Source: Astropecten irregularis (taxonomy: Eukaryota; Echinodermata; Asteroidea; Paxillosida; Astropectinidae). From it: a stretch of 64,000 bases of DNA. Below the pieces are notes generated by a model, which saw only the letters and a program-made list of their open reading frames with translations, was not told the origin of the DNA and searched no databases. Of the stretch, positions 23,633-35,473 are shown piece after piece (positions within the stretch are counted from its first letter, which is position 1; each line of letters starts with the position of its first letter). Where the stretch lies: the NCBI GenBank assembly GCA_963971285.1, contig OZ020255.1:19437046-19501045 (forward strand), read 5' to 3'. The position numbers and the translations under genes are program-made.

Positions 23633-24504
23633 TAACTATATTTTTTACAAAGAGTTTTCTCAACTATGACAGCATTTAATGGAAAATATTTCACGCCTGT
23701 TATACAGAAGTATGAAATTATATGAATGTTTTAATTGTATAGGCTTTCAGAGGGGAACTGATGGTGATGTTTTTGATCCCGTGATTTACATTTAAATACT
23801 CGTTTGACCCAGATAGCTAGGCCTATGCATCGGATACGACGGCATACATGTATAATTATAGAGGGAAACGTTATATTTTATACAGGGTTTGTATATGTAT
23901 GAGCTTTTTAAACTAAACCGAAACTTCACAATGATGTTTTGATCTTATCAATGTGCTTATCCTTTAGTTGAAGGAATCGTCAGTATACCATAATAATAAC
24001 AATTAGCAATAGTCACTTTTATTAAAATATCTAAATATTTCAATATCTGAAGATATCCAAGTTGTTTATTTGATGAAATCGTTCAATAATTTAATACCAT
24101 GGTGTAGAACAATGATAAACAAACCGTCGTATCATTATGTGACACACCTGTTATAGAATAAACGTATCGATTCTACGGATTACCAGCGAAATATCCCAAC
24201 GCGGAATCAAGCTGAACGTATCGATTACAGATTACCAGCGAATCTGACTCCAACATTATGTTTCACCAGTCCTGTGCAGTTGCAATGTTCGCCCTTTAGC
24301 AGATAACGATTCTAGTTCAGTAAACGAATCACTGAAACTAAAGAAAGACAAAATTGGAATAAAACTGAATCACTGAATAGCTTTTGCTGTCCCACTAATC
24401 CACTATAGGAATAAGCAGATTCTATACTTTTCATGGGCCTACACCAAGTCAGGTCGAACACGGGCAAATTCAACCATGGCCAAAATCATTGTATATGATC
24501 ATTA
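23633..24504. other. Non-coding; local 60-bp duplication at 24160-24250
   Basis: AACGTATCGATT-TACGGATTACCAGCGAA occurs at 24162-24190 and again at 24214-24242, a local diverged duplication. Otherwise AT-rich without recognisable content. Confidence 0.45.
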
Positions 24505-24590
24505 TATAGGGCGTCAGGCCCTCTTAACTTTGAGTTAGGAGGGCCTGACGCGTTTCGATCCTAGCATCTGCAGGATGCTTCCATAAAGAT
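24505..24590. mobile_element. Family F palindrome copy
   Basis: GCGTCAGGCCCTCTTAACT and AGTTAGGAGGGCCTGACGC are inverted arms around a 3-base loop. They are followed by GTTTCGATCCTAGCATC. The words match the 120-nt hairpin at 46529. Confidence 0.65.
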
Positions 24591-24609
24591 CCGCGTTTGG
24601 CCCTCCAAG

Positions 24610-24770
24610 CTGTGAACATTTGAGCTCAATCGGTCATCTGAGTCAAGAGAAAATAGCGGAAAACATGTAACATAAAGAATTGATTTGATCTTACCCAGAG
24701 ATAAAAACTGTTTTCGGTCTTTGTTTTACAATTTTTTTGATAAATTTCAGGTCATTATTTTGGCTGAAGA
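24610..24770 (-). mobile_element. Family T2 MITE fragment
   Basis: In reverse orientation relative to the 20971 copy: AACATTTGAGCTCAATCGG, CATCTGAGTCAAGAGAAAAT, GATCTTACCCAGAGAT and AACTGTTTTCGGTCTTTGTT. Only the middle of the element is present. Confidence 0.6.
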
Positions 24771-25370
24771 GCAGTTTGCAGCAGTTTATTACTTATATAG
24801 TTTTGTATTAATATGTACTGAGTGTTTGCAGGCATTCTCTTTAACTTGGTCCAACTCCAAGGCTCGTCCTTGCTCATATGCCGTATGCTGGCCAGCTGTA
24901 TATTACTGGAGCGAATCCCCAGCATCCGGTACGTAGTCTGATATCATCTGCTGATATCCAATGCAACCTGCGATGACCTTGAGTAAGTTACATGGATGTG
25001 AAGACGGCATCGCCTCGCCGTCTCATCTCACCTGCAGAATCGCCACGGTAAAAGGCGCATAGTAAGATGATGAGCAATCAGTCATTGATGAAACAGCAGT
25101 TTGAGACAAAACACAGCGCTCAGTGCCCAACAGACAATGATTTATCTTGTCTAATGATGTCTCCGTGCACTTCGGCTGCAGACAGACTCGAAGACACCAT
25201 GTACACACCTTGACATCATAATGTAAAAGTTGACTCACTTATTCCCCTATCCCTATACACTCTTTACCCCTCATACTACTGGCAGGGCACCCCTGACGCC
25301 GTGTAGGCCTACACTGCAGCAGCATTACATCCCCGTTAACTCGCAACTCACGCACTAACCTGCTGAAGAG
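24771..25370. other. Non-coding spacer
   Basis: Chance frames only. Base composition becomes more GC-rich towards the island that follows. Confidence 0.45.
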
Positions 25371-25960
25371 AGAGAGAGGGAGGGGGGGGGGATCACGTGA
25401 TCATTTTGTCATTGAATTTACACTGTCTGGCTGGTGAGCTTTGTGCCTCGTGTACATGCATAGACTGTGTACGCAGTATACATGCAACGTATATGAGGAT
25501 TAATATGACGCGTGTAGTCTCCACACAGACGGAAATCCCTCGGCGTTTCTGTGTACTTTCGCTGGCCCCCTGTTGCCCCCCTACTTTTCGCCACGACAGG
25601 TGAATGCGGTCCATTGTTCACCAACTTTACCCCCTTTTTCTTCCTCACAAGGTGAGTATATCGGTCTGGGTAATCAGTAGCGTGAGGGTGAGAGTTGTTG
25701 GCGGTTACTATTTCGGGGGAGGGCAGAAATTCAGTCTGGTTGGGAATGTCGTCACGATTAAAGATGGCCGCTTGCATAGCACGGGAGAGAGAGTGAAGTC
25801 ACTCCGTCGAACTTGAGATGTTGGCCGATCTCCTCGAAGTAAACCAGGCATGAACTGGTGGGGAAACGGTCCATGGATTTGCAGGTCCCCTCTTGCTCGC
25901 AACGGGACAGGTTCGGGGTTGTCGTTCACTCTTTCGCCGTACGGACGAACACCGTGGCAG
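25371..25960 (+). promoter_or_regulatory. GC-rich island 2, candidate promoter
   Basis: A GA/G-rich tract leads into a perfect 12-bp palindrome GATCACGTGATC (25391-25402, E-box CACGTG). Further on are CAAGGTGAGTATATC (consensus 5' splice site, exon end at 25651) and AAAGATGGCCGC (YY1-type, 25760-25771). In plus direction the ATG in the YY1 word opens only 10 codons. It could be a first-exon region of the Polycomb gene 11 kb downstream, or of an unseen transcript. This is inferred from motif content only. Confidence 0.35.
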
Positions 25961-26749
25961 TTTCATTCAGATATCATTTGCCTGTTATCGCCGATTAATT
26001 TGCTATTAAGTCAGGTCGCTAAAGAGTTGCATCAAAAGCATCACAGCTCGTGGAGACCGGCCTAAGCAGCTGGCCAAGATCATTTTGCTAAGTCCGTAAA
26101 TTCGTCCCAATGAAAGAATCATGTTCTGATCATGATTGTGAACACATCGCACTAAGTCTGAATTTCCGTGCATTTATTTCAGGTTCTCTTTTCATTTTAC
26201 ATTCATTAAGATGATCACTAAAGTGACACAATGCATGCCTTTCCTTGTTTTGAGACTCGTCATACGGAACTAAGACTTGAAAATCCCCTTCAAATTTTAT
26301 TTTTCTTCGAACTTCCATCTGTGCATGGTTCTGCGTCATGTCATATTCTTGTCATAGGCCTACATCAAAATCTGCCTTGCGAGTTTTCATTTCACACCGT
26401 CAGGACTGAGTGGGGAAGTTACTAACATGTCAGGGGAACATTATTTTGTCACCAAGAGACTTGATTTACATTGTTTGTTCCTGTCCGATACTTTGAAATG
26501 TTGTTTTATTGGGTTTATAGGTTAAGATATCAACTGTTCAGTGTATGAGCTTTGATGCTATGTTACATGAATCTCGTGCTGCTGATGTTTATATTCGCTG
26601 TTGATGGAATCATCGTGATATATCCTGGAACAAAATTATTCTCTAATAAAACATTGATTCATTCCTCCTTGTTATTGTGTTTGTTTTATTGTCATTGGTT
26701 TATAAATTATCTGCTGATTAACGTAAACTTTATAGAAGAGGTCTCCCTA
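25961..26749. other. Non-coding spacer
   Basis: Nothing recognised. Confidence 0.45.
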
Positions 26750-26753
26750 TTAA

Positions 26754-27060
26754 AGGTACAGTACAGGATTGGTAACACACCCAAACAGAAATGTTCACAG
26801 ATTTACCTATAACTTTCAGGGTATGAAGATGGTAGAAACATACCAATATAATATTTCCGGCTGAAATGGTGTATTTATCAAGAAATTGGTCACTAACAAA
26901 GACCGAAAACAGTTTTGATCTCGGGGTAAGCTCAAAACCATTCTTTGTGTTTTAGGAGAAACATTTAGAAGGGATTTCGCTAATTCTTTTGACTCAGATG
27001 CCCAATTTCGCTCAAATTTTCACAGTTATGGACTTAGAGTGCTGTTCTGTGACTTTTACC
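26754..27060. mobile_element. Family T2 MITE, right end unclear
   Basis: TTAA at 26750-26753, then AGGTACAGTACAGGATTGG, ACCCAAACAGAAATGTTCAC, ATACC-ATATAATATTTCCGG and ACTCAGATGCCCAATTTCGC. The right terminus has decayed. The interior parallels the 20971 copy. Confidence 0.65.
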
Positions 27061-28210
27061 ACTTTACATACTGTATGTCATGCGTTTGGAGTAATGTACT
27101 GGTATCCATACTAATTAGACTTCCTAGTCATTGCATGGCCTAATCGTACAGTACGGATGAACTTACTTGAATGATTGATATTTTGCTGTTGCTCTCAATA
27201 TGCTAAAGAAAAGGTCTATGAGGATTTAGCGTCATGATAGAGAAATTACACCCAATTTCCCAGTTCATTTTCAGTCGAAAGGTGGGATGAATTCTGTGCT
27301 TAAATACAAGTCAGTATTGTCACCGGATGAGATCGAATTGTTAGTAATAAAAAATAATGTGAAAAACATGGTGAACTCTAGTGAAACCATTTTATTCCTT
27401 ATTGATAGACATTAAGATTATGTTATTTCCAAATGGAAGACTCTGCCCGAGTGTAACTCTAGGGACAAGACGTCTTAGCATGTCATAATATTATTATGTA
27501 TCAATCCAAGGTGATTTACCCGATTTTCGTCTGTCTTGATTGTCTATTGTGCAAAGTTATTCATCCTAAAATCAGAATTATATTTACTTGAAATCGTGCT
27601 GCATTTCTCAAGTTGCACTCTGTAGAATTGGGAAAATAGGAAACGTTTATAAAACCAAGACAGAAACGCGTTGGGTCAAATATACATTTGCAAAAGAGAC
27701 GCCTCTAAAGCATTAGAAAATGGCTGTGTTTCTTCAGTTTTCTCTATAATAGAGTGCTGGGTCTGGTGACTGTTTAAAGATTGTTTTAAGTTCACCAGAT
27801 CATCAAACTTTGCTGGGTTTTTTTTTTTCCAAAAAAATCAATGTCATGCTTATTTGTTTTATTTGTTTTATTTGTTTGTTTGTTCTTTTTGTTTGGAAAT
27901 CAGACCATTGCAAATCATCGACAGAATGATTGATATAAACGTTTTCACCCAAAACGGCTTGCACTTTATAAATGTCGCCATCGTATTAAATATACAGTAT
28001 TGTAAATTCCTATTAGACGTATTATACAGCCAGATCATAACGAAGTTCAGCTGTAGTTTATATATACATGTAACCATACCTGCAGCATTGTTTTTTATAA
28101 GTCCAAGCTATAGTGAAGTATTACATTATTTAATGAATGAACGATTTATGTGGGTGCGCTCTTTTATTGGCTCACAATAATTTTGTGGATTTGTTTCTAA
28201 TTGATTTGTT
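27061..28210. other. Non-coding, AT-rich
   Basis: Nothing recognised. A 108-codon plus frame at 27854-28180 is T-rich and hydrophobic by composition, not a credible gene. Confidence 0.5.
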
Positions 28211-28330
28211 CATCAAATAACCACAGTGGAATCTAACTGGTTAATTTAAGTCATTACGGTATTCCGGAGGTCGCTGGTTCGAATCCCGCTCCAGTCATTT
28301 TTCTTTGATCACTTTTCAATTAACTTAAAT
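28211..28330. mobile_element. SINE family I, inverted composite joined at the anticodon loop
   Basis: Bases 28211-28255 are the family I tail in minus orientation (CATCAAATAACCACAGTGG to TTTAAGTCATT). Directly after comes ACGGTATTCCGGAGGTCGC and GGTTCGAATCCCGCTCCAG in plus orientation, i.e. the 3' half of the tRNA head, then the start of the plus tail. The junction is exactly at the anticodon loop of the head. Confidence 0.75.
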
Positions 28331-28953
28331 TGTTGTTTTGTAAATATGACTCAGTAGATATGTTTTATCCATCCCTGGTTTTGGCCATTTTTTATTTCAC
28401 TTCAAGAGATGCTTTTCCTCAATGTTGGTTACAATTCCAGTCTGTAATTTGGCAAAAGGGATATTATTATAAGTATCCAATACTGCGATTTAGGGATAAA
28501 AAAAGGGAAGTATTTCATGATGACATTGATCATTAATCTTGGTTTCCACGAAAAATCGAATCGTGTTTGTTATTGGGAAGCGGAACAGTCACTAACACCC
28601 ACTCACTCATCCAACGGAAAAGCTTCATCAAAAAGTACGACGCGAGAAATTTGTTTCAGGGAAACTCTGTTACCTTGCCAACCGTCTGTACTAATTTTCC
28701 TAATTGGTCCTTGTAGTTTAGGAAAAGGCAGTGTGTAAAATTCAAATTTCCCACGTGCGCCTCTACACGCGCAGCGGCATTTTGATAATCATTAGCAATT
28801 TCTTTGAAGATTCCCTTTCAGTAATCAGTTATATGTTTTCATTCTCTTGAGAGTGAGAAGATAATTTTTTTGAAACCACGACATCATAATTTGACAGGAT
28901 TGTTACTTAACGTCACATATTGCTCATATTAACAGAAATGACGAAAAATTGCT
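28331..28953. other. Non-coding spacer
   Basis: Nothing recognised. Confidence 0.45.
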
Positions 28954-28957
28954 TTAA

Positions 28958-29222
28958 AGGTAGAATCATACTTTGGTTTTTATCAAAGAAATACAGATTC
29001 ATGGGCAAAAATATCAAGACAGATACAGTAACAGTCATCCATGAAATTTGTAGTCCCATACGGTGCCACTTTTTGAGAAAAGAGAGAAAAACGGCCACAG
29101 TATTTCTGAAGTATTTTCTCTTTTATTTTTGATCTTTTAAAAGATCAAAACGATTTTAGGTCGATGTTTTACTAATTTCTGGATAAATACACATTTCACA
29201 TTTTTTTTCTATCATAGCACTT
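28958..29222. mobile_element. Family T MITE, abutting a second one
   Basis: TTAA at 28954-28957. It starts AGGTAGAATCATACTTTGG, then AGATTCATGGGCAAAAATAT, CCCATACGGTGCCACTTTTT, TTTTGATCTTTTAAAAGATC and TTTCTGGATAAATACAC. This is the reverse orientation relative to the 30188 copy. It stops before its far terminus at the TTAA that starts the next copy. Confidence 0.75.
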
Positions 29223-29226
29223 TTAA

Positions 29227-29423
29227 AGGTACAATCATACTTTGGTAGCGTATACCGAAACAGAAATCTTGAAAAATCCACTATCCAAAATAAGGTTTTA
29301 TGATCTGGGACGGATCAAAAACGGTTGGGCATTTCCACTGTTTTCTAAAAAAGTGGGTACCGTATGGGACTGGAAATTTTTACAGAATGACTGTTGCTGT
29401 ATCTTCCTAGATATATTTAGGGT
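29227..29423. mobile_element. Family T MITE, partial
   Basis: TTAA at 29223-29226, then AGGTACAATCATACTTTGG and ACCGAAACAGAAATCTT. The middle is deleted. It resumes CACTGTTTTCTAAAAAAGTG, GTACCGTATGGGACTGG and ACTGTTGCTGTATCTTCC. No right terminus. Confidence 0.65.
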
Positions 29424-29608
29424 ACTAGCATTGGTCATGTTCCTTTTTCGAGTGAGAGAGAATTCGTTTCAAAACTCGTTTCATGAGATGATAATGAGTG
29501 ATACCTTTCGCCCAAATCGATATAGATGTTTTTAAGAAAAACAGCAAATAATTATGTGTTGATTTATTTAAATTCAATCTTTTAGTTTTAATTAAAATAT
29601 TTACTCGT

Positions 29609-29785
29609 GAAATAACCACAAGGGAAACTGACTGAGTTGTTTTAAGTCATTGAAAAGTGAACAAAGAAAAATTGACTGGAGCAGGATTCGAACCGGCGAC
29701 CTCCTGAATACCGTTCAGGCGCTCTACCAACTGAGCCATCCAGCCCTACGTTGGTGGTGACCCCAATAGTCAACTATCTTTTTAA
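29609..29785 (-). mobile_element. tRNA-derived SINE, family I, near-complete copy
   Basis: In reverse complement: a leader (AAAGATAGTTGACTATTGG, CACCACCAA), then the tRNA head GGGCTGGATGGCTCAGTTGG with B-box GCCGGTTCGAATCC, then tail TTTCTTTGTTCACTTTTCAA and CCCTTGTGGTTATTT. The head folds with acceptor GGCTGGA against TCCAGTC. The tRNA part starts about 35 bp inside the conserved element, which is odd for a pol III SINE. Confidence 0.8.
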
Positions 29786-30183
29786 AAATATTTACTGTTA
29801 ATTACCTTTTTAATGTTCAGCTAGCCCGATTTGTTGTAAGGTTTTCACAACCACTGTAGTGTGATGATGTACCTTGGAAACAGATTTGGAAATGCTGTTT
29901 TTAATTCGGCCCGAATTGAAAACAGCATGTCTAATTCTGTTTGGAGGGCATAGGCTATGCATGATCAATTAAAAACAAGAACAGGCTTCAACTAAAACTG
30001 CCATGTCGGGTATTTTTGTTTACCCTCACTTTGTTTCATAAAAATGTCGAAGAAGTTGTCTAGATTTTCTGAGTTCTACTATAAAGGTTCTCATTCACGC
30101 GCGGAATATGTCAACTTGCTTCGTCACTTTTTGGTAAACATTGCTTTCCAGAACAAGCAGTTTACAAATGTTAGATATCCAGC
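29786..30183. other. Non-coding spacer
   Basis: Nothing recognised. Confidence 0.45.
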
Positions 30184-30187
30184 TTTA

Positions 30188-30548
30188 AAGGTAGTATCAT
30201 ACTTTGGTAAGACACCAAAAGAGAAATGTTCACCGATTTACGTATAACTTACAGGGTATGAAGATGGTGGTGGTAGAAACATACCGTTAAAATCTTTCCG
30301 CCTGAAATGGTGTATTTTCCAGAAATCAGTAAAACAACGACCGAAAATAATTTAGATATTTTAAAAGATCAAAAATAAAAGAGAAAAGACTTAAGAAATA
30401 ATGTGACTGTTTTTCACTGTTTTCTCAAAAAATTGGGCATCGTATGGGACTGAAATTTCCACAGATGACTGTTATTGTATCTGTCTTGATATTATTTTTG
30501 CCCATGAATCTGTATTTCTTTGATAAAAACCAAAGCATTATGTTATCT
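30188..30548. mobile_element. TTAA-flanked MITE, family T, full-length
   Basis: TTAA at 30184-30187 and 30549-30552. Starts AGGTAGTATCATACTTTGG; ends TTGATAAAAACCAAAGCAT then decayed terminus. The interior has TATGAAGATGGTGGTGGTAG, ACATACCGTTAAAATCTTTC and TTTTAAAAGATCAAAAAT (palindrome), GCATCGTATGGGACTG. No coding capacity. Confidence 0.8.
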
Positions 30549-30552
30549 TTAA

Positions 30553-31100
30553 TACAATAATTATGTAAAGCATATAATGTTTCTAACTAATGCCGCATTG
30601 CACGGTTATTATAAAATAATCATAGGCCTACCACCAATTATTTCATTCGGACAAATGCTAGTGAAAACGAAGGATTTTGAAACGATGACACGACAAATGC
30701 TCGGCTTTGTCACTAGCAAGGTCGATCAATATCCATATTCACTCTCCATGGCAACCGCTATTTTGAACCATTAATTAAGGTTCGTGCCTTTTTTAAAGTA
30801 AAGGTTCTCACCGGCCCGATATATTGCTTATGCCTACCATGATGCCATGTCGTGTGGACCGAACAAATTGTAACAACTACAAATTTGTCTGTATCGAAAA
30901 AAGGTTTCCTTTCCGAAGCTGGACATATTTTGTTTGGCTATTTAAACGAAAACACAGCAAAATCCAAGCAGGAACCGGTTCTAAAGCATGTGGTGTGTAC
31001 ATGTATATGATATATTTTTGTTGAATATAGTCATGTATATTGCGCTGGCCTTGTTGCGTTGAGCGTTTAGCTGTACGGTACGTGTCATGCAATATTATAC
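30553..31100. other. Non-coding spacer
   Basis: Nothing recognised. CpG content rises from about 31,050 on. Confidence 0.45.
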
Positions 31101-31990
31101 ATGGAGTATATAGCCGAACGGAATTCATTGCCTGTCACGTGACGGAATGCACCATTCAGAGCACCGTATGCTGTGTGTGCATAGTCCGTGTGTATGTGTG
31201 CCGTGGCTGGCTAGCTGGCTGGCGTGTTGTACACTGTACACGCTTTATCAGGCAAACTCCTTGTGTTGCCATTGATAATACCCATACTGTGTGCAATACT
31301 GTAGGCGCAGTTTCGATCGAGCTAGCAGAGGGAGGAACGACAAATCTACAGTCGCTTTTGGACGTGTTTTTCCGTCTCATCGTCGGTATTTTACGGTTTC
31401 CACACAGGTAATTTACAATCTATGTCTTGTTTACTGCTTAATTTCGTATGGTGAAGCGTCACGGTGGTGGGTTGTGCGAGCACGGTGTGTTTGATGGTCG
31501 TGTGTGGGCTGGGCCTTCGCATTGTAGAGACAGAGGTCTGAACAAGATGGCCGCACACGGTTCAACGACACTACCGTCACAATCTGTTCAGATTTCACCG
31601 GGAAAAACACTCCAAATGGCCGTTAAGCCATGCGTAGCTGCAACTCCTAGTGTGGTGAAACGACAGTTAACGAATGGTGGCAAAGGTGCGGTGATTTTGG
31701 TCGCAGTCGCCCAATTCGCTGCGTTTTGGGGAGGGTAGTCCAAGCGGGATCGGCGGCACCAAAAACTCTGGCCACGGCATGGCGGTGGATCCCACGCGAA
31801 ATCACCCAGTACAAACCCAGTCGTGTTAAGGCTCACTCACCTTGCTGCGTTTACCTCCAAATAGCACCGGTGAAACGCCCACTGTCCAGTCCAAGCATCA
31901 TCAAAACATTACGCGCATGAAACTCTGTCATTTTCACATTTTCGTTAATTTTACAGCGGATATACGACCGAAATTTCGCCACCGTTTAGC
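31101..31990 (+). promoter_or_regulatory. GC-rich island 3, best candidate promoter of the bmi1-like gene
   Basis: GC- and CpG-rich compared with the AT-rich DNA on both sides. It contains a TATATAG word near 31109, the E-box TCACGTGA (CACGTG 31136-31141) and AACAAGATGGCCGC (31541-31553, YY1-type). A consensus-like 5' splice site CACACAG/GTAATT ends a possible exon at 31407; a weaker one, GCAAAG/GTGCGG, follows at 31685. It is the nearest such island upstream of the 36826 splice acceptor and has the right orientation. Promoter function is inferred. Confidence 0.4.
31547..31685 (+). CDS. Possible short first coding exon or uORF, MAAHGSTTLP...
   Basis: An ATG in a strong Kozak context (AACAAGATGGCC) opens a frame of 46 codons plus one base up to a possible 5' splice site GCAAAG/GTGCGG; unspliced it stops at 31736-31738. 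The peptide starts MAAHGSTTLP and contains Gln, Ser and Lys-rich stretches without a known domain. If spliced to the acceptor at 36825 it would run 7 more codons and stop with TGA overlapping the bmi1 start as ATGA. It may equally be chance: the frame continues upstream of the ATG and I recognise no homologue. Confidence 0.25.
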
Positions 31991-33721
31991 CCAGGGTAGC
32001 CCAATTTTGACGGGCCCACCGAAATTCGGTTACACACACTTGCAAAATTTGCCCCAAATGTAGGTTTTCTTTGACAAATTGCGCCAGATTCAATTATGGT
32101 CGTTGACAGAAATACCCAGACTCCATCATGGTGTAAAATTTGGGACTGTAAACCAAGAATTGTGGATGTTATGAACTTAACCTGCAATGCACCGCGTTTC
32201 GAGTTTTAGCCTAAATTTGAAATCTTGCGATTGTCACGGCGTGGGCTCGTACGGCCGCGGGCCAACGTGGGCTTATTATCGCAGTGGCTAAACGTGTCGG
32301 ACCACAAGAAGATGCAGACGACACACTTCGCCTAGACATAATTTTTTTTTAAAATATTTAATAAATATTTAAGTGACCTCATAATCTTGTTTTTGTTGTC
32401 ATGAGGTAATTTTTGGTTTTGTCAAATTTCGCGTTGTCAAAATAATTTCATTATGATAAAGATGAGTCCCAGCCGGCCGCATTTAAACGACTTATATAAC
32501 CTTTGTTGTATCTTTTAGTTCTTTTATGGAGATTAAATAACAAAATGGTGCTGTTTTCGTTTTGTTTTCGAAGTGATTTTTCTTTGATTTTTCTAAAGTA
32601 GACTTTATAGATGATCAATAACCTACATTGAGGAAATTAGACATGAACTATAAACAAGTTCCCCAGTGTTTAACCCAAATTATTAAACCGTCTGTTTTAT
32701 TGAGGGTTTTTAGAAAACGTAAAACATTGCTGCAAAAATAATCTATGTAGGCCTATATACTTATCAATTATTTGTTTAAAAATCGGTGATTTAAAAACAA
32801 ATGTCATTTCCTTTTGTTTTAGTGTACTTTGGCCATGTACCATCAATATATTAGTGTCTGTATAGCCACTGGTTTATGATTGCATTCTATAGAAAACATT
32901 GAAATCCATCTTAAGAATTCAGCACTGTTTAATGAAAAAAGCATTAATGTATACTCAATCGCATTACAGCACCTGTGAGATTAAGAACTGTATTTTAAGC
33001 ATCAACATTTTATATACAAAGCTTTATAATTATTGTATGGCCGACAAGGCAATTAACGTATGAAACTTATTAAGTTTCCGTTTTCAAGAAATATTTTTTT
33101 TTTTTACCGTATAATTTTTTTTGGCGAAATGTGTGTTTATTTTTCAAATATTTTTTGCTTACTTTTCTTCGTTTGTTCAATTGTTTGTTGAAATGTTCCC
33201 TTCAAAATCAGGTCTTGTTTATGTTTTTTTGTTTGTTTGTTTGACTGAATGACGGCAGTAAGTTTATTTATTAACTGAACCCGACTTAACAATCTTCATG
33301 TTGACGCAAAAATACATAGACATGTCCACTCGAACTCAGTGTCTAATGTGTAAATGAGAAAGAAAACAATTAAAGCAAATTTATTGGCACGAAATAATTT
33401 TCATTCGGTAATCATTTTCTTTAATTATCATACTTATCATACTTAATTCGTCTGAAGATATAGTTTCAGAATACAGCCATTTATTTTGTGCTGATAGAAA
33501 GAACTTGCGAAAATAAAATAAGTAATAAAACATCTTCCCCAAAACAGTGTTGAAAAAATAACATGCAAAATGAAGTCACTTTAAAAGGAAAACGAAATTG
33601 GAGAAAGTAACGTTACGAGAAATAGAAAAATGCGTTTCAATCTAGCGTGATATGTTATCCCATAAATTCGAATTTAATTCGATTTCTTCTTTCAACATGT
33701 AATCCCTAACGCAAATAAATA
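31991..33721. other. Non-coding, strongly AT-rich
   Basis: T-runs and A-runs; no repeat family or exon recognised apart from a GC-richer patch at 32,220-32,330. Confidence 0.5.
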
Positions 33722-34004
33722 AAGGTATCATACTTTGGTAGCATACCGAAACAGAAATCTTCACAGATTTACCTTTAACTTACAGGGTATAACGATGGTG
33801 GTGGTACAAACATACCGTTAAGATCGTTCTGCCTGAAATGCTGTATTTATCCAGAAAAGATTAAAACCAATGACCCAAAACAACTTTGATCTGTTGAAGA
33901 TCTAAGATAAAAAATAACAGTGAAAATATGTTTTAAATACTGTGGACGCTTTTCACTGTTTTCTTTCATTTCTTTGACAAAAACAAAGTATGATATTATC
34001 TGTA
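33722..34004. mobile_element. Family T MITE, internally deleted
   Basis: AGGTATCATACTTTGGTAG and ACCGAAACAGAAATCTTCAC at the left. After TTTTCACTGTTTTCTTTCAT it jumps to TTGACAAAAACAAAGTATG at the right. Terminal TTAA is decayed on both sides. Confidence 0.7.
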
Positions 34005-34639
34005 ATATTCATAACATGTAATCAGATATAGCAACAAAACAAATTCCAACAAGTGCTACACAATCATGATTCAAGCCAAATGAGAAATAAAGCAAAATTA
34101 GAATAAAATTATATTTTTCGATATGTTTTGGACACTGGGAATCTGATTGTTCAAAAAATTGCCACGTGTTCAAATACGAATAGTACTATAATTAATTACT
34201 CTCGTTAAACTCCCATACCGCAAATGGACGATTTATATTATTTGATTGCACCACGACGCCCACAACATCATCATTTCATGGATTTGAATCACATGACATC
34301 AGCGTTATATTCCATGCATGCCTGGGCTCGGAACCCCAAACAAGTCTAAGTGAAGTTGTGTTTATATTTTCACTCGTGTTCATCGGCAGTTCCTTAATAA
34401 AATGCCGGAACCATTCAGTATATAATATTGCTACAAACGGAAGCTTTGTCATTTCCTCCTTTTTATTATTACCCCCCTCCCCTTTCCCTCCCCACCACAA
34501 CCATACACCGTTTCTGAACACTCTGAAACAAACACTAAGGTGTTTGGGAGTTGGGACATGTCATGCACACACAAGACAATTTTGTTTCTACATGGCAACT
34601 TTGAGGCAACCAACTTATATATTCAAAAGGAACTTATTG
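34005..34639. other. Non-coding spacer
   Basis: Nothing recognised. A 34.4-34.5 kb C/T-rich stretch (CCCCCCTCCCC-like) is simple sequence. Confidence 0.45.
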
Positions 34640-34643
34640 TTAA

Positions 34644-34975
34644 AGGTAGTATCATACTTTGGTAAGAAACCAAAACAGAAATGTTCACAGATTATAACTT
34701 ACAGGGTATGAAGATGGTGGTGGTAGAAACATACCGTTTACAATTTGTCCGCCTGAAATGGTGTATTTATCCAGAAATTAGTAAAACAATGACCGAAAAT
34801 CTGTTTGATCTTTTAAAAGATCAAAAATAAAAAAGAGAAAAGGCATGAGGAATACTCTGGCCGTTTTTCACTGTTTTCTCAAAAAGTGGGAAACGTATGG
34901 GACTGAAGTTTTGACAGATGACTGTTACTGTGTATCTGCGTTTGTATTTCTTTGATAAAAAGTATGATATTACCT
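34644..34975. mobile_element. TTAA-flanked MITE, family T, complete ends
   Basis: TTAA at 34640-34643 and 34976-34979. Left end AGGTAGTATCATACTTTGG, right end AAAGTATGATATTACCT, an inverted pair. The interior is typical of the family, including the palindrome TTTGATCTTTTAAAAGATC. Confidence 0.85.
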
Positions 34976-34979
34976 TTAA

Positions 34980-35473
34980 CACAAGAAGACTCTCATTTTG
35001 GCAGTGTTTTATTCCTTAAGAATTATATACGTGAAAATTGAATTAAAGTTGAATGCTATTTCTAATTCTTGAGCCTTGATGATTGCCTGTATAAACTTAT
35101 TGCCCCTTGTGGCCATGAGCCTTAAATCTGCACATGACTGTGTGGTTTGCAAGGTGGGTATACAACGTAGTACACGTGCGTATAGTAATTACTACTATAA
35201 AACTTTATGCATGGTACAAATTGCCATATTGTAAGCATAAAATGCTTCATTCATAAACCAGCAAACGCCGTATACTTATGAATCAGTATTATTAAATCAA
35301 TTTATGATTCGTCAGATGATGTTTGTGTATAGGAGCTATCGGTATTGAGCAAGTGTTTGCTTTACCATGTAGGCCTAATCCGACTTTTACGAAATTATTC
35401 TCTTTAATTAATTTGAACGGTAAAACAGGTAGGTTTGCGGTGACACCATGTAATCTCTTCTGTGAGAGTGTGT
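34980..35473. other. Non-coding spacer
   Basis: Nothing recognised. Confidence 0.45.
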
